A stretch of DNA of 64,000 bases from Vicia villosa (Eukaryota; Streptophyta; Magnoliopsida; Fabales; Fabaceae). This document shows, piece after piece, positions 13,922 through 25,594 of this stretch (positions are counted from its first letter, which is position 1; each line of letters opens with the position of its first letter). The notes beneath the pieces were generated by a model. The model was not told the origin of the DNA. It worked only from the letters and a program-made list of their open reading frames with translations, and ran no database searches. Made by a program: the position numbers and the translations under genes. Location of the stretch: NCBI RefSeq assembly GCF_029867415.1, contig NC_081183.1:15620404-15684403 (forward strand). The letters run 5' to 3'.

Positions 13922-13945
13922 GTGACGTGGCAGTGTCTATATAAA
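13922..13945 (+). promoter_or_regulatory. ACGT element and TATA box of paralogue B
   Basis: TGACGTGGCA at 13922-13931 is a C/G-hybrid ACGT-core element of the type bound by plant bZIP factors. CTATATAAAT follows at about 13937-13946. The ATG is about 140 bp further on. The tight pairing of ACGT core and TATA suggests bZIP control, which is inference. Confidence 0.6.
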
Positions 13946-14082
13946 TCCCAAACTCCCCTCATTTACAATCAATTCATCTTGAGCCTTTTTCTCTCATTCT
14001 CTATTCTATCTCAACTATTGTTCATCCTTTTTCTCTTGTTCTAAGTTATAATATATTAAACAAATTTAATAATATTTAACAA

Positions 14083-14547
14083 ATGGCTTCACAAGTTTGT
14101 GAAACTTTGGGTTATGATGTAGAAATCAAAGGTGATAATCTTCTCATGTCACTAATGGAAGAGTTACCATGTGATGAAAATGATGATGAGAGATTAGATA
14201 GTTTGATAAGATCTTTTGAGGCTGAAATTAGTGAAACCAAGATGGGTGATCATCATCATCATGATTCAACAAGTATAGAATTACTACAAATGAAGAGCAA
14301 TTTTGAAGAAAATTACATTAATGAATCATGGAACATAGGACAAGTGGATGAGTTTGAGGTTGAATGGGTTGATATGGATTTGATACCATCCTTCCAATTT
14401 GATGATGGGAGTTGGGAGTGTTTTGGAGATGAGAAGGATGGGATGATGGTTGGTCATTTAATGGTTTGTGATGATGGGCTGGATATGGAAGAACATGCCT
14501 ACAATTCATTTTGGCAAGATAATTATGACATGGGTTTGGTTCATTAG
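14083..14547 (+). CDS. Small acidic protein of unknown function, paralogue B
   Basis: An intronless frame of 154 codons starting at the first ATG after a well-placed TATA box. It shares three blocks with paralogue A at 254-670: LLMSLMEE, then a LIRSFEAEISET helix-like block, then WVDMDLIPS. It also has a run of four to five histidines around residue 57 and an acidic, Met-rich C-terminus. I recognise no catalytic motif, signal peptide or membrane segment. Single-exon structure and short length are shared with A, and the two genes point away from each other. I take them as a duplicated pair of unknown function. The promoter is unusually easy to read, which supports a working gene. Confidence 0.82.
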   Translation: MASQVCETLGYDVEIKGDNLLMSLMEELPCDENDDERLDSLIRSFEAEISETKMGDHHHHDSTSIELLQMKSNFEENYINESWNIGQVDEFEVEWVDMDLIPSFQFDDGSWECFGDEKDGMMVGHLMVCDDGLDMEEHAYNSFWQDNYDMGLVH

Positions 14548-14559
14548 TTTGCCATGTTG

Positions 14560-16148
14560 CTTATGTATATAGACTATAGTCATGTTTTGTAATTAATTCT
14601 CAATCCTTTTTTTTTTTTGTAATGAGATTATATGAAAAAAGAGGTTATGAATTTGGAATAGTAAAATGAGTCTCTTAATTACATGTCAAAATTGTAAAAG
14701 TAAAAAGGTTAAAAAACCATAAGTTAGGGTAATCGATGATTTGACAAAATAGACAGATATGTAAATGTATATTTCTCGATCAAACAAAGGCTATATATTC
14801 GGTTATAAAGATTTAAAAATATAAAAAATAATGTTAAGGCTATATAATGAAGAAATCAAAATATAAAGAATCACCCTGTTACACTAAAGTAAAGTAAGTC
14901 TATAGAAGGTACATTAATTGGCTTTGGACATGTCATTTCAACTCATAGCATTTGGTTGTGGAAGTTCAATTTGGACCTTGATTTCCTCCCTTAAATTATC
15001 ACGCATTCACGCAATCAGTCGTATTTAATCGGTTGGTCTTAATTGAATTTTTCTAATTTAAAATTATAATTAAAAAAAATTAAATCTATTTTTTTTAATT
15101 GTGCGATTAAAATCAAGCGGTTGATAAAGACTTGATTGCATGAATGTGTCAAAACCCTGATGGCGGAGAATTCAATTTCCTTCAATTCATTGGGTTAAAT
15201 AATATGTTTTTGAAAGATAGGAAAAGAATGAAAAAACATTAAACTTTAATACAGTAACGATCATTTAGATTGCCCTACTTTGAGAACCTATCTGTATCCA
15301 GTACTATTCCTATACTGGTACACAGAATACGTCATTTAAAAAAAACTAAATAATGTCAATATAATTTTTTAATATAATTATAAAAATAATATACAATATA
15401 TTGCTAAAAAAGAAATTATTCAAATATATCAAAACATCAAATAAAAAATATTTATTTAAAAAGAGTCCATATCAGCTCAATGACATAAAAAGAAAATAAA
15501 TATTAATAATTCATTGAGTCAAAGGCTGAAACGTGAAAATTGTAGAACAACATATCTGAAAGAGAAGAATGAAAGCTTATATAAAATTGACATGTTACTT
15601 TTCCTTTTATAAATAAATTAAAATTTTAAATTTGACCAACTAAAAAACTTCAAAGTGTACGAATCGATGAAAAAAACCATGTTTTTTCTTTGTTCGCATA
15701 CCAATCATGTGCCAACACGCGTATCAAACAAAAAAAACTACATACTCAATATGTATCATATGTGTATCATACCCATACCAATACCAAATGTGTATCCAAT
15801 TTTGTTCTTTTGTCTAAAATTGCTTACTAGTGCTTCACAGATAAGAAGAGATTAAAAGGAAGTTAGTTAGCAAGCCTAACCAACTTCCATAAAAAAAAAT
15901 TGAGATAAACCTAACTAACTTCTAATTAACAAAGCTAAGCAAAAGTTGGTTAGTTACAATGGAGAAACGGTTACTTGTAAAATAAGTAACATATGATATG
16001 ATCAATATCTCCTTTTAATTTAGACTATAAAATTACATAGACCTAAGTTGAACAAATTGACAAAGTAAGAAGGTTGATGAAGAGGTTTGATAAAGGCATC
16101 ATCAAGTTTATTGGAACTGTTGATAGGAAAAAGGTGAATTAGTTTACT
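14560..16148. other. Intergenic, probable copia 3' LTR debris at its end
   Basis: Mostly AT-rich sequence without genes. From about 15860 to 16000 the repeated GTTAGTTAGG-like motifs on both strands resemble the LTR of the minus-strand copia relic that follows, but ends were not found. Confidence 0.35.
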
Positions 16149-17640
16149 TTGAATTTTATCTTAAATAACATGACATTCAATCTCTGTATATATGCTTCTC
16201 TCATGAAATGTTGGATTGTGTGCAAGGTAGATAACATATTTGCTGCCACAATAAATGGAAGAAAGATTAAGGAGTTTGATTCCAAAATCAGTGAGAATGT
16301 GATGCAGACATTGAATTTCCCATGTAAGAGAGGTCAATGCTAAATATTTAGCTTCAGTGTAAGACCTTGAAAACATGTTTTGTTTCTTAGATTTTCAAGA
16401 GATTAAAGATGAACCAAGAAAGACACAATAGTATGTAATAGATTTTCTTGTGTCAGGGCATTGTGCCTAATTAAAACCAGCAAAGCCATGCAAATTTAAA
16501 TGAGTAATGATGGAAAAGAAAATGTATATCCCTAGTGAAGATTTGAGGTACCTCAAAATATTAGAGGCTGCAGTGAAATGAGGAACATGAGGTTTAGAAA
16601 TTGTTCTGGTTTGGGTCGAGTAGGCTCATAGATGGGAAGACCCAATTTAAGGTCCAAGCCCAATCGAGCGCGCGTCCCTTATGACCGTTGGAGCTTTCTC
16701 CCCACGTGCCTCACGAAGAGCACGTGGTCAACCCTCTAATGGGAAATTCGGTCTTCCACCTCTAAACCCTACGGTCAGACCATCCAGGACGTGAGTCACT
16801 TGCTGACTCTTCCCTACCACGTAGGATCCTTGCAGTTTCCTATTTCTGGGCCTCCAATAATCCAACCCAAAATAGGGAATCTTGGCCCAGCACTGGGGCT
16901 ATAAATACCCTTTTTCACTAGAGGGACAGATATTCACTCATTCTCACTCTAAACCTATGTACTTGTACTCTGATTGCTCCCTTTTCTCACTTTGGCATCA
17001 GAGTACCTTGCAGGTACACCCCCTCGTTCTTAGGAGCCCATTAAATTGAAGTCCTTGGCGATCCAGTCTGATTAGGTATGATCAGAAATGAATTGGTTCA
17101 AGTGTTTCATAGAGAAAGCAATATCAACTCGAGTATGGGTGAGATACAAAAGTCTTCCAATGAGTATTTTATATGAATTATGGTATTCTAGAAGAGTGTC
17201 ATCATTGAGAGAGAGTTTGGCTATATGATATTGAGGAATGGCATATGGCTTGACACTCAAGTAACATATGTCCTCAAGGATTTCAAAAGTATACTTTCCC
17301 TAATTGACTATGATACCTTCTTCTGATCTGGCTATTTCAAGACCAAGAAAACCCTTAATTTGCCAAGATGTTTGATGGTGAATTGTCGGTCGAGGAAAAT
17401 TTAACATTGTGAATCTCTGTCATTCAATTTTCAGCTAGAACAATATCATCAACATACACCAAAAGAGTTATGAAGTTGGTTTTATCTGATTTATATTGAG
17501 GGAATGGTCTGCTTGAGAAAAAGTGTACCCCAAATTAATCAAAGATATGGATAATTTGGAGTATCATTGCTTTCTTTCTTGTTTGAGACCATAAATGGAT
17601 ATGTGCAACTTCTAAACTTTAGAGGGTCTAATATTGGAAA
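16149..17640 (-). pseudogene. Ty1-copia pol relic (RT and RNase H), split by a solo LTR
   Basis: On the minus strand, near 17440-17460, the reverse transcriptase motif YVDDIVLAEN is readable. It is followed at 17072-17260 by the end of RT with IGRLLYLTHTRVDIAF. After the solo LTR at 16602-17084 the frame resumes with HFTAASNILRYLK. At 16161-16376 comes the RNase H part with SRSYTEAKYLAL and IYLAHNPTFHER. Several in-frame stops and shifts show it is dead. Removing the LTR and one copy of its target duplication restores the normal RT-RNase H spacing. Confidence 0.85.
16602..17084 (+). mobile_element. Solo LTR (gypsy-type) with 5-bp TSD
   Basis: A 483-bp segment starting TGTTCTGG and ending TATGATCA, bounded by GAAAT at 16597-16601 and again at 17085-17089. 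Inside are a TATA box (CTATAAATA near 16900) and a 'ggcatcagagtaccttgca' U5-type phrase seen in legume gypsy LTRs. It sits inside copia pol. No internal element remains, so it is a product of LTR-LTR recombination. Confidence 0.88.
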
Positions 17641-18199
17641 TAGGGCGACCATGTGGTAAAGAAATATATTGTTGGACATGTGACTCCAAACACAAAAGAG
17701 GTTGAAGTGTGTGGGTTTGAAACACCATTTCTAAATCAAAATCTTGAACAAAATTATAGTTTAAAAATATGTTTGTAAAACAAATAAGAGATAAGAACTG
17801 ATAAACAAAAAATCAGATAGATGGTGATACAACGGATATAAATAACTAAAAAGTAAAGAGTTAAGGAAAGAGAAAAAATACCTTAGATTTATAGAGATTT
17901 AGTCTAATAATGTGACCTACGCCTTATAAGAACAAGATTGATTCTGCATCTGGCCTTAAGTTTTGATGATAACTTTACATGGTATATAAGAGAACAATTA
18001 TATATTCTAATGGATTCTGTGTAGTGTGTAGCTTTTGCCTTGTTGGTTTTGACTTTGGTAAGAAGGTGTATGACGTCATTAAGTTTTGAACTCAGCACTT
18101 TGGAAGAATACCAATGTGTGTTACAAAGGAAGTCAAGATTATGGGATACTACTTCTGCAATGATTCTAAGGAACATTAGTACAAGAGCTTGTGATCGTG

Positions 18200-19290
18200 A
18201 ATTTTACAAGAAAGCTTTGGAGACCTACTAAAGCTTTGTTTCTTTGTCGCTTGTTCTGAAGATGCTAAAGACAAGGTTATGCTGAACAAGTTCTGAAGAT
18301 CTGAAGACTTTGCTTATGTTGTCCCATGTTCTGAAGATGTTAAAGACAATATTCTGCTGAACAAGTTCTGAAGATCTGAAGACAACTCTTCTAAAGACCA
18401 AGTGCTAAAGACTCTAAAGACAAGGTTCTGCTGAACCGGTTTTGAAGACTCAAAGACTTAGGCTCTGAAGATTCAAATTCTGATACTTTTACAACATGCT
18501 TTAATCAACATTCAATTAAAAGCTTATGAAGACTTAGAAGATCAAGAAAGGCTTATGTGTGATGTGAGCATAAAGTACTAATGTAAACTATGACCTATAC
18601 TTTTATAGGGCCGTATAAGGATAGTCCTATTGTACTTGTTATCTACCATTTCCACCATGACCGTTGAGGACTTTACAACTGTACTTTGTATATTCTATTC
18701 TACCCTTCAACGGATCTATCCTTCACTATAAAGGAAGTCATTGGAAGAATTTGAAATCAACGAATCAATTCTACAAAACTACACCCAAGCACTGCACAAA
18801 ATTTGTTAACTTCTTTGTAGTTTTTTATTTTTAGCAAGGAGATTTTGTTCATATCTTGCTTTCAACACTTTTGTGTTGTTGTACTAAAACATTGTGTAAT
18901 ATGCTTATTAGAAGAATATTTGTAATACACACTTTGTAAATCAACATTGGTTGATAGATACCTTGGGGGACTAAGTGCTAGTTAGAATTCTGAAGAAGAC
19001 TTTGGCTGCGGTCATAGTGGTATCACAATTAGGATGAACTGAACTTATTGGGGTTGTCAACAAGGTTGATCGGACTTATTGTGGTTGATATCTTGGGGGA
19101 CTAATGTTAGTCTAAAGTCTCAAGAAGACATTGGTTATGGTCACTGTGGTTGTTTATAATCGGTTTGGTTATAGTGGATTAAGTCCTTATTGAGAAGGAA
19201 AAATCACCTTGGCGGGTGGACTGGAGTAACTTTGTTAACAGTGAACGAGGATAAAAATATTGTGTTCATCTATCTTTATTCACTTGTTAA
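18200..19290 (+). mobile_element. Ty1-copia LTR, SIRE/Maximus-like, plus strand
   Basis: The upstream half is a degenerate series of GTTCTGAAGAT and CTAAAGACAAGGTTCTGCTG units. The downstream half has the characteristic CTTGGCGGGTGGACTGGAGT phrase near 19208, followed by a 'gaacgaggataaaaat' block. The related LTR at about 60480-62782 has the same phrase on the other strand. Exact ends and primer site were not found. Confidence 0.6.
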
Positions 19291-19763
19291 CTTTGTATTT
19301 TGAGTTGCAAAAAGATTATATTTGGTGCAACCCAATTCAAACTCATAGTTCTTGTGTTTCTCGCACCTTCACTCCTACCCCAATAATATATTTTTTTTAG
19401 ACTTTCCACTATGATGTGAGCTTTGGACGTGATTTTCCCACAAACCTCCTTATACAAGGATTGGAGTTTTACAATGGCTACCAACAAATATATTTTCCAC
19501 CAGGACAATCTCGAACCAATTGAAATCTTTTAACATCAGGCTAAGCTCTCAAACCAAATTGGAGATTTAAATACAGAGACCTCCCAACCAATCAAGGGAT
19601 TTTCACAGGTTCACCTCACTAACCAAACAAAAAAATTTCAATTGGTTTATCTCACAACCAAAACAAAATTTCTCCCAATGAGATTTTACAATATTGCCTT
19701 TACACTAGACCCAGAAACCTCACGGATAAAAAAAATCCACTCTCAAAAGCACTAAGGTAAAAA

Positions 19764-19795
<32 letters not shown>

Positions 19796-20530
19796 GGGGG
19801 GGGGGGGGAGAGAGAGAGGGAGAGAGAGAGAGAGAGGATAATGGGATAAAGATATTTAAAATACGATTTCTAGTATATTATGAAGTGAATGGGAGCCCTT
19901 TATTTATAGGACAAAATTTGGCTTAAAAAAGAAAAGGTTCATGGGCCTTTTTAATTCTGAAAATTAATTAAGCAAATGACATAATCGATTATCAAGTATA
20001 AAAATGGAAGGTTATCAAAAAAATTATTACTAATCGACTAATAAAAAAAAGATAATCGATTAGTCCTAAGAGCTAATCGATTATACAATGTAAAATGAAA
20101 TTACAAATAACTTTTCGAGCTATTCGCCAACTAGCTAGGCACTAAAATTTTTTATAGTTGTTTTAATAAAATGAGATAGGATTTACAATCATTCAAAAAT
20201 GCGTGTGTGATTTACCTTATTGGATTCGAGAGCTAGTCTTATACCTTTACAGACACAAATCACTCGACACAGACTTGACGAACTTTGACACTTCCTCTCT
20301 TTCACAACTCTGAAACTTCAGGTTCCTTGATATATTATCTTTGACTTTAGAACTTCACTAGAATCTTACGTCTTCTTGTGGTGAGGCTTGAGATAGCTCT
20401 TCAAGATAGACACCATCATAAAACACACTGCTTGATCATAGATCTTCACTGACTCCACCAAGCACTGTTAGACTTAAGGTGTTGTCCTCCAGATATAGAC
20501 ATTGATAACTTCATCTCCAATAACTACAAA
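19290..20530 (-). mobile_element. Copia LTR-like debris
   Basis: Non-coding sequence with 'ggttcacctcactaacc' phrases and several ATCGATTA motifs at 19980-20090, similar to legume copia LTRs on the minus strand. Ends are undefined. Confidence 0.35.
19764..19837. repeat. (GT)n-(GA)n-G14-(AG)n polypurine tract
   Basis: A GT run passes into GA repeats (19781-19794), then 14 consecutive G (19795-19808), then AG repeats again. The purine part is close to mirror-symmetric about the G run. Confidence 0.95.
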
Positions 20531-20539
20531 TTAATCATC

Positions 20540-21400
20540 ACATATATGAACTTTGATAATCAAGTTTTTACAATATTTCTATTAAGTCACACACACATAT
20601 AAAGAACAACATAACTTTGTGTTTAGTCATTCATACATTACCTAATAACAATAAAATCCATCATATTTCGACGACAACTTTCCATTCAATATACAAAAAT
20701 AAAATTAGATAAAAGCGAATAAGAAAACATAAAATTGTAGCATAAAAAATATAAAAATATTATAATGAAATAGAAAAAACATATCAGATGAGAGATTAGA
20801 GAACATGAAAAAGAAAGAGCAGAAAAGAGGCGATACTAGAGAAGAATAGGTGTGATAAAAATGAAATTGAAAGAGAGCACAATAACATACAAATGAGAAA
20901 ATGAAAAGGAAAGAACACAGGAGAGGGGAGATTAGAAAAGAAAAGGTGAGATGTATCTAGCGAAAAAGATGAAAAGAAGGCGCGTTACTGTTAGAAAATA
21001 TTAGAAAATGTTGAAATTGAAATTTTAAGCATGAGGAAGAGAAAATTGTTTGTAATCGTAAGGCTAAGACAAAATAAATTTGAGTTTGGGTTGAATGTGG
21101 ATTAAGTAAAATTTTGGTTGTAACATAATACATTTTAATTTGGTTTGCAAAATACAAACCGCAAACCAAATCGAACCATACGATTTTATTAAAAAATGAC
21201 CTAAACACGTTTGAACAATGTGATTTTTTTATCTTTTTTATTTGATTTAGTTCGATTATTGATTTTCTATTAAGTCGGTTTGATTTTTAACCTCGCTAAT
21301 CGTAAAATTCCAATTTGGTTGCTCAAATCCGAGAAATTAACCTATCACTCTCACGCTTATACCTGACACCTAAATAACCTTGTTCAAAGTTTTCACCAAA
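20540..21400. other. AT-rich intergenic stretch
   Basis: No convincing gene or element. Short GAGA-rich purine runs occur at 20780-20950. Confidence 0.35.
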
Positions 21401-21419
21401 AAATTTGAAATCTCCTTGG

Positions 21420-21670
21420 CGATAGCGGAAAATTTTTAAAGAAGGGAGATTTTAACACAAATTTTAAATTTTCCAGTAGATTTTACCGGAAATTTTGAAA
21501 TTTCCTTGAGAATTTATCGGAAATTTTGAAATTTTCGGGAGATTATACAGTAATTTTGAAATTTCTAGGATTTTACCAAAATTTTCAAATTTTACCACAA
21601 ATTTTAAAATTACCAAAACTAATTGCAACTACCTAAAATTTTGGATATACCAAATTTTTTAATATTGTAC
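21420..21670. repeat. Degenerate short tandem repeats
   Basis: A GGAAATTTTGAAATTT-like unit recurs about eight times with variable spacing, preceded or followed by 'gattttacc' variants. Confidence 0.6.
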
Positions 21671-21874
21671 AAAAATTTTTGTTAAAAAAAATTGTTTCTA
21701 TTTTATTAAGGACATTTTTAAAATAATGAAAAATGGAAAGTGTCCCGTTATAATTTGGAAAATTTCTCATCCAACTCCATGGATTTCTTACACACCAAAG
21801 GAATTTTCATTATTGCTCCCAACTTTCGTAGATAGATCTCTGGAAGCACTCCATATTTTGAAAATATTTGATTT

Positions 21875-23413
21875 CTTCCGTAAATGCATCTACGGAAGCG
21901 TACAAAATCAAAGAAATCATGTTTAAACACACCTTTTATTCAATTTAAAAATACTTCCGTAGATGCATCTACGGAAGGTGGTGAAAACATAGTGTTTCGT
22001 AGATGCATCTACGGAACAGTCTGCTCTTTTTTGAATTCTTTTCCTTTTCATCTAAAAACTCCATTTTTTAAACACACACATTTTTTAATTAAGAATTACA
22101 TATAAAGACAATATAAAGACAACAATGCGTCGACCAATAAAAATACTATATATAAATAATGTCGGTCTAATACATAATCTAAACTCATAGTCGAGTACAT
22201 CATCAAAAATACATAAACAAATCAAATATAAAAATGACTGAGTATGCCGGGTAGCATCCTGCGTACCGTTCTAGCCATGTCCTCCAGCTCCGTCTCCGCC
22301 TTTGAGTCCACCAAGGGCCAGTGGCGGAGCCAGAAATTTTAGGGAGCCTGGGCAAAAATTTTACACCCTGTTTTTATTAATTTTACATCTTGTTTCTACT
22401 AATTTTGCCTTTGATTTAGTCTAAAAATTTTGCCCTTATTTTGTCCAAAAATTTTACACCCTATTTTTATCAATTTTGCCCTTAATTTTGTCTAAAAATT
22501 ACTAATTTTGCCCCTGATGTTATCTAAAAGTTGACTATTAGTGTGGGGAGTATACAACGAAAGCAGGGGTTGAGCCCGGGCGCGTGTCCGGGCTCGCTGG
22601 GCTATAGCTCCGCCAATGCCAAGGGCTCTGTTGACTTTACTCCTGGCATCAAGTGTCCCACGGGTCCTGGCTTGATGTCGACGATACAGAAAGAATGGGC
22701 CCGGCTGAAATGGGTGTGTCGAATGTAGAAGTAGAAGGTAGGAGTAGGACAAGTACAACCGTAGCTCCATCGGTCACCTAAGATACTGTGCGCAACGTCC
22801 GTTCTCGCCGAACGGATGCGTGTTGTGCTGTCCTACCATGTATGTCCCTATCTGGACCGTTAGTCATGATGTCTTCATTATGATACAAAAATGATCGGGT
22901 TAGACTGCGTATTTATAAATAAACATAAAAATAAAAACAGGAAACTACTCTTCCGTAGATCCATCTACGGAAGCACCATTCTTCCAAAAATCTTGGGATC
23001 TTCCGTAGATGGATCTACGGAAGGACCTTTCTTTCAAAAACTTTGGGTGTTTCCGTAGATACATCTACGGAAGTGCCCTAACGTACATCTCTTCCGTAGA
23101 TGGATCTACGGAAGCTACTAAAAGCAGAGAACGCAACAATGACGTCTTCTCCACTATTCAATCACCAGAAAAACCATTTTGTGCCTTGATCGTGCATTTA
23201 AAATGGAGGGAGGGAGTTGTTTGATTTTTGGGTTGGGAGGGTTTTTGAGAGAGAGAGCAAATGAAAACTGAAGAATGGGGAGGGAAAGGGTCTGGCGTGA
23301 AGTATAACATTAAACGCTTATGTAGATGGATCCACGGAATGACTCCGTATGTGCATCTACGGAATAAAGTAAACTTAAAAAAAAAGGTGCTTCCGGAAAT
23401 CCATCTACGGAAA
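21875..23413. repeat. Cluster of ten 24-bp palindromes (family A)
   Basis: Ten copies share the arms TTCCGTAGAT and ATCTACGGAA around a 2-4 bp centre. They are at 21875-21898, 21954-21977, 21994-22017, 22950-22973, 23000-23023, 23050-23073, 23091-23114, 23317-23340, 23342-23365 and 23390-23413. Spacing is about 20-60 bp within sub-clusters, and spacer sequences are mostly unrelated. The centre varies (TGCA, TCCA, TGGA, TACA) while the arms are nearly fixed. I know no named element with this layout. Confidence 0.9.
22319..22618. mobile_element. hAT-type MITE with 8-bp TSD
   Basis: A 300-bp element with 12-bp inverted ends, CAGTGGCGGAGC and GCTCCGCCAATG. It is flanked by CCAAGGGC at 22311-22318 and 22619-22626. 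The octamer duplication and CA start fit the hAT superfamily. The interior has repeated AATTTTGCCC units and no transposase. Confidence 0.9.
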
Positions 23414-23479
23414 CACGAGGACAAAATTGTCTTTTCGGTGGTGCGCCTAAATATTATGGGGGTGGGGTGAGAAATTTCA

Positions 23480-24460
23480 ATTTTGGGTGGCTCAGAAAAT
23501 CATATATTGGGCTGGGCATAAATTGTAACACCTCTCCCGTTTGTTTTTTTTTTTCGATAAAAAAACCGTTGCCATTCATCTTCATCAATGGCATTGCCAC
23601 CATGCAAGACACCGTGCTTGATCTGGCGGAACAACACTGAGAGATCTGGAAACACAGCAGATCACGGTGGCTGAAACAGTGCATTCAGATCTGGCGTACG
23701 AAGTCACTTTTTCCTTCCAAAAATCCAAACCATGAACACCTTTTTGTTTTGTTTTGATTATGAAAACCGTGTGCAAGGAAATAAAATGAAGATCCATGTT
23801 GATGATCCTGTTGTAAAAATTGCCCAGCTTTTCGCTGATGGTAGTTTTCTTTTTCCAGGATTTGATTTTCACCTTACTCATCTGATACTTTCTTTGCCAT
23901 AGTTCATTATTATTTGATTTTTTTTTTTTTTTGTGTATGTGTTAGATTTTGTAGCTTTGATGGGTGAAATTAAAGTGAGTTTATAATTTATATGCATGGA
24001 TAGATAAGAAAGTGATGAATAAAGCAGGTACTTCTGATGTATGGTTTCACACATCTGGTGTCTTGTTCTCTTGGTGCAGCTTGTGCCTGTGCTGGGAACC
24101 TGGATTGTGTCTCTGTGATTACATACTTAACTGCTCACTGATTTCTTCAATGTCCATGTTATTATTGCTTATACATTGAACATGTAATCAAAGTTTCTGT
24201 TGCATTTTAGTTTTAATAAGAGCTGTTTTTGATATCGGTCGCTATTGCGTTGTGGTCGTCGAAATGCTTTTGCAATTTCGATCGGTACAGGTGTTGCAAC
24301 GCTGATTGCTGTTGTCGCAATGTGAATTACCTTCTGATACCATTTTGTTGCAGCTGTTTTCGCCGCATTTAAAACCTTGCTATGGAGTACCACTTTGATA
24401 GGAGGTTCATTGTGGATCCGTACTTATTGTTAGAAACTTCAATTATACATTCTTTGTTTT
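23480..24460. other. Unassigned, mixed-composition stretch
   Basis: It is less AT-rich than its surroundings and transcript-like in texture, with polypyrimidine tracts and ATG-led short frames. I recognise no product. It may belong to the same broken gene as the exon-like block at 24465-24550. Confidence 0.3.
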
Positions 24461-24464
24461 TTAG

Positions 24465-24550
24465 GAAGTAGAAATTTCATGTGCTACTCATCATGGTGAT
24501 TTAGTACGTGCTAGTTTGAAACTCGGTAGCACTAACATCTCTAAGAAAAG
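24465..24550 (+). other. Exon-like block of unknown gene
   Basis: An 86-bp block preceded by a T-rich tract and TTTTTTAG and followed by GTATGT, open in only one frame (GDLVRASLKLGSTN and neighbours). A second open block at about 24749-24883 lies after an 'aatcag' acceptor, but the simple splice between them gives an immediate stop. It is either an eroded gene or chance. Confidence 0.25.
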
Positions 24551-25276
24551 GTATGTCAGTATCTATATCAGATACCGACACCGACACTTGTGATTACGTT
24601 TAATTTGTTTAATTTTTCAAATTATTACCAGTGTCATGTGTGTGTCCATGCTTCATAGGTTTGAAAGGAAAAAAAAAGTAAAATCGGAGTGTGCCTTAAA
24701 ACTTAACCTATTTGTTGTTATTTGTTTTTGTCAACAACATTAATCAGGTTACCGTCATAGCAATAAAGATGAGGAAGATTGTGAGCTTCTTCTACCTTCA
24801 AGGGGACATTGTCGTCGACCGTCGGTAGAGTCTTGGATGATATTTAAACACTGGTCCAACATTGAACCGGCTGTGAAGACGTGAACATGGTTCTAGTATT
24901 GCAATCCTTTTCGATTTAGCTGCCATTCTTGATGCAGTTTTATGACTTGTGATGGCGCACTTGAAGATGTGAGTTTTCTCTTACTATTATGTTTTTAGGA
25001 AGATTTAGTTTTAATGTTTTCACACGCAAGAATCATTCATAAAGCATATCCGTCATAAGTCATAACACATTTTATTTTAAATTGCTGTCAGCATTTGAGT
25101 TTGGAATTCCGCATAAGAAAAACAAGCATGGAAGTTTTTTCGATCTTCGAATTTTCTACTACATGCCAGAACTATTCACAAAAGGATTAAGATCAAAGGG
25201 TTTAATTTGCCACTAAGCCTATGTTCGTCTTTTGAAGGAAATCGCGGTAACACCGCACGTTTCACAAAAGCTACAA

Positions 25277-25556
25277 TGATAGAAGGGTATTATATGATTT
25301 ATATTAGTAGTATTGTTATTGATAGGGGGTAATAATAGAACTTATATTATTAGTACTGTATTGGGCTTTTGTGTATTTGGGCCTTTAATAGAACATCCAC
25401 TATGGGATCTATATATGTAGTGTCTTTGACACAATTAAGGGTATCAAAGAAATCAAAGTTATTTTTATCTATATTTTCTTAGTTTATTTTAATGTCTTTA
25501 TCTTTTATTCTTGAAACCCTAATTCCATATTCTTGGTAGGGAAAATCTTCCTATCA
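25277..25556 (+). repeat. 5' LTR, 280 bp
   Basis: It has TG...CA ends with imperfect inverted termini TGATAGAAGG / CTTCCTATCA. A TATA-like ATCTATATATG lies near 25407 and an AAACCCTAAT motif near 25515, so it can plausibly act as a promoter. It appears identical to the 3' copy. Confidence 0.95.
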
Positions 25557-25572
25557 ATTGGTGCTTTCATTT
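25557..25572 (+). promoter_or_regulatory. Putative primer-binding site
   Basis: TGGTGCTTTCATT starts two bases after the LTR. The TGG start complements the CCA of a tRNA 3' end. Which tRNA is not certain. Confidence 0.55.
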
Positions 25573-25594
25573 TGATCTCATTCTCTCAAATTAT

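Noticed and set aside
21875..23413. CRISPR array
   Set aside because: This is plant nuclear DNA; the repeats are palindromes with irregular spacing and there are no cas genes.
24169..24393. 74-codon minus-strand frame rich in Ala and Lys
   Set aside because: No recognisable family, no promoter signs, and low-complexity GTTGC-rich sequence.
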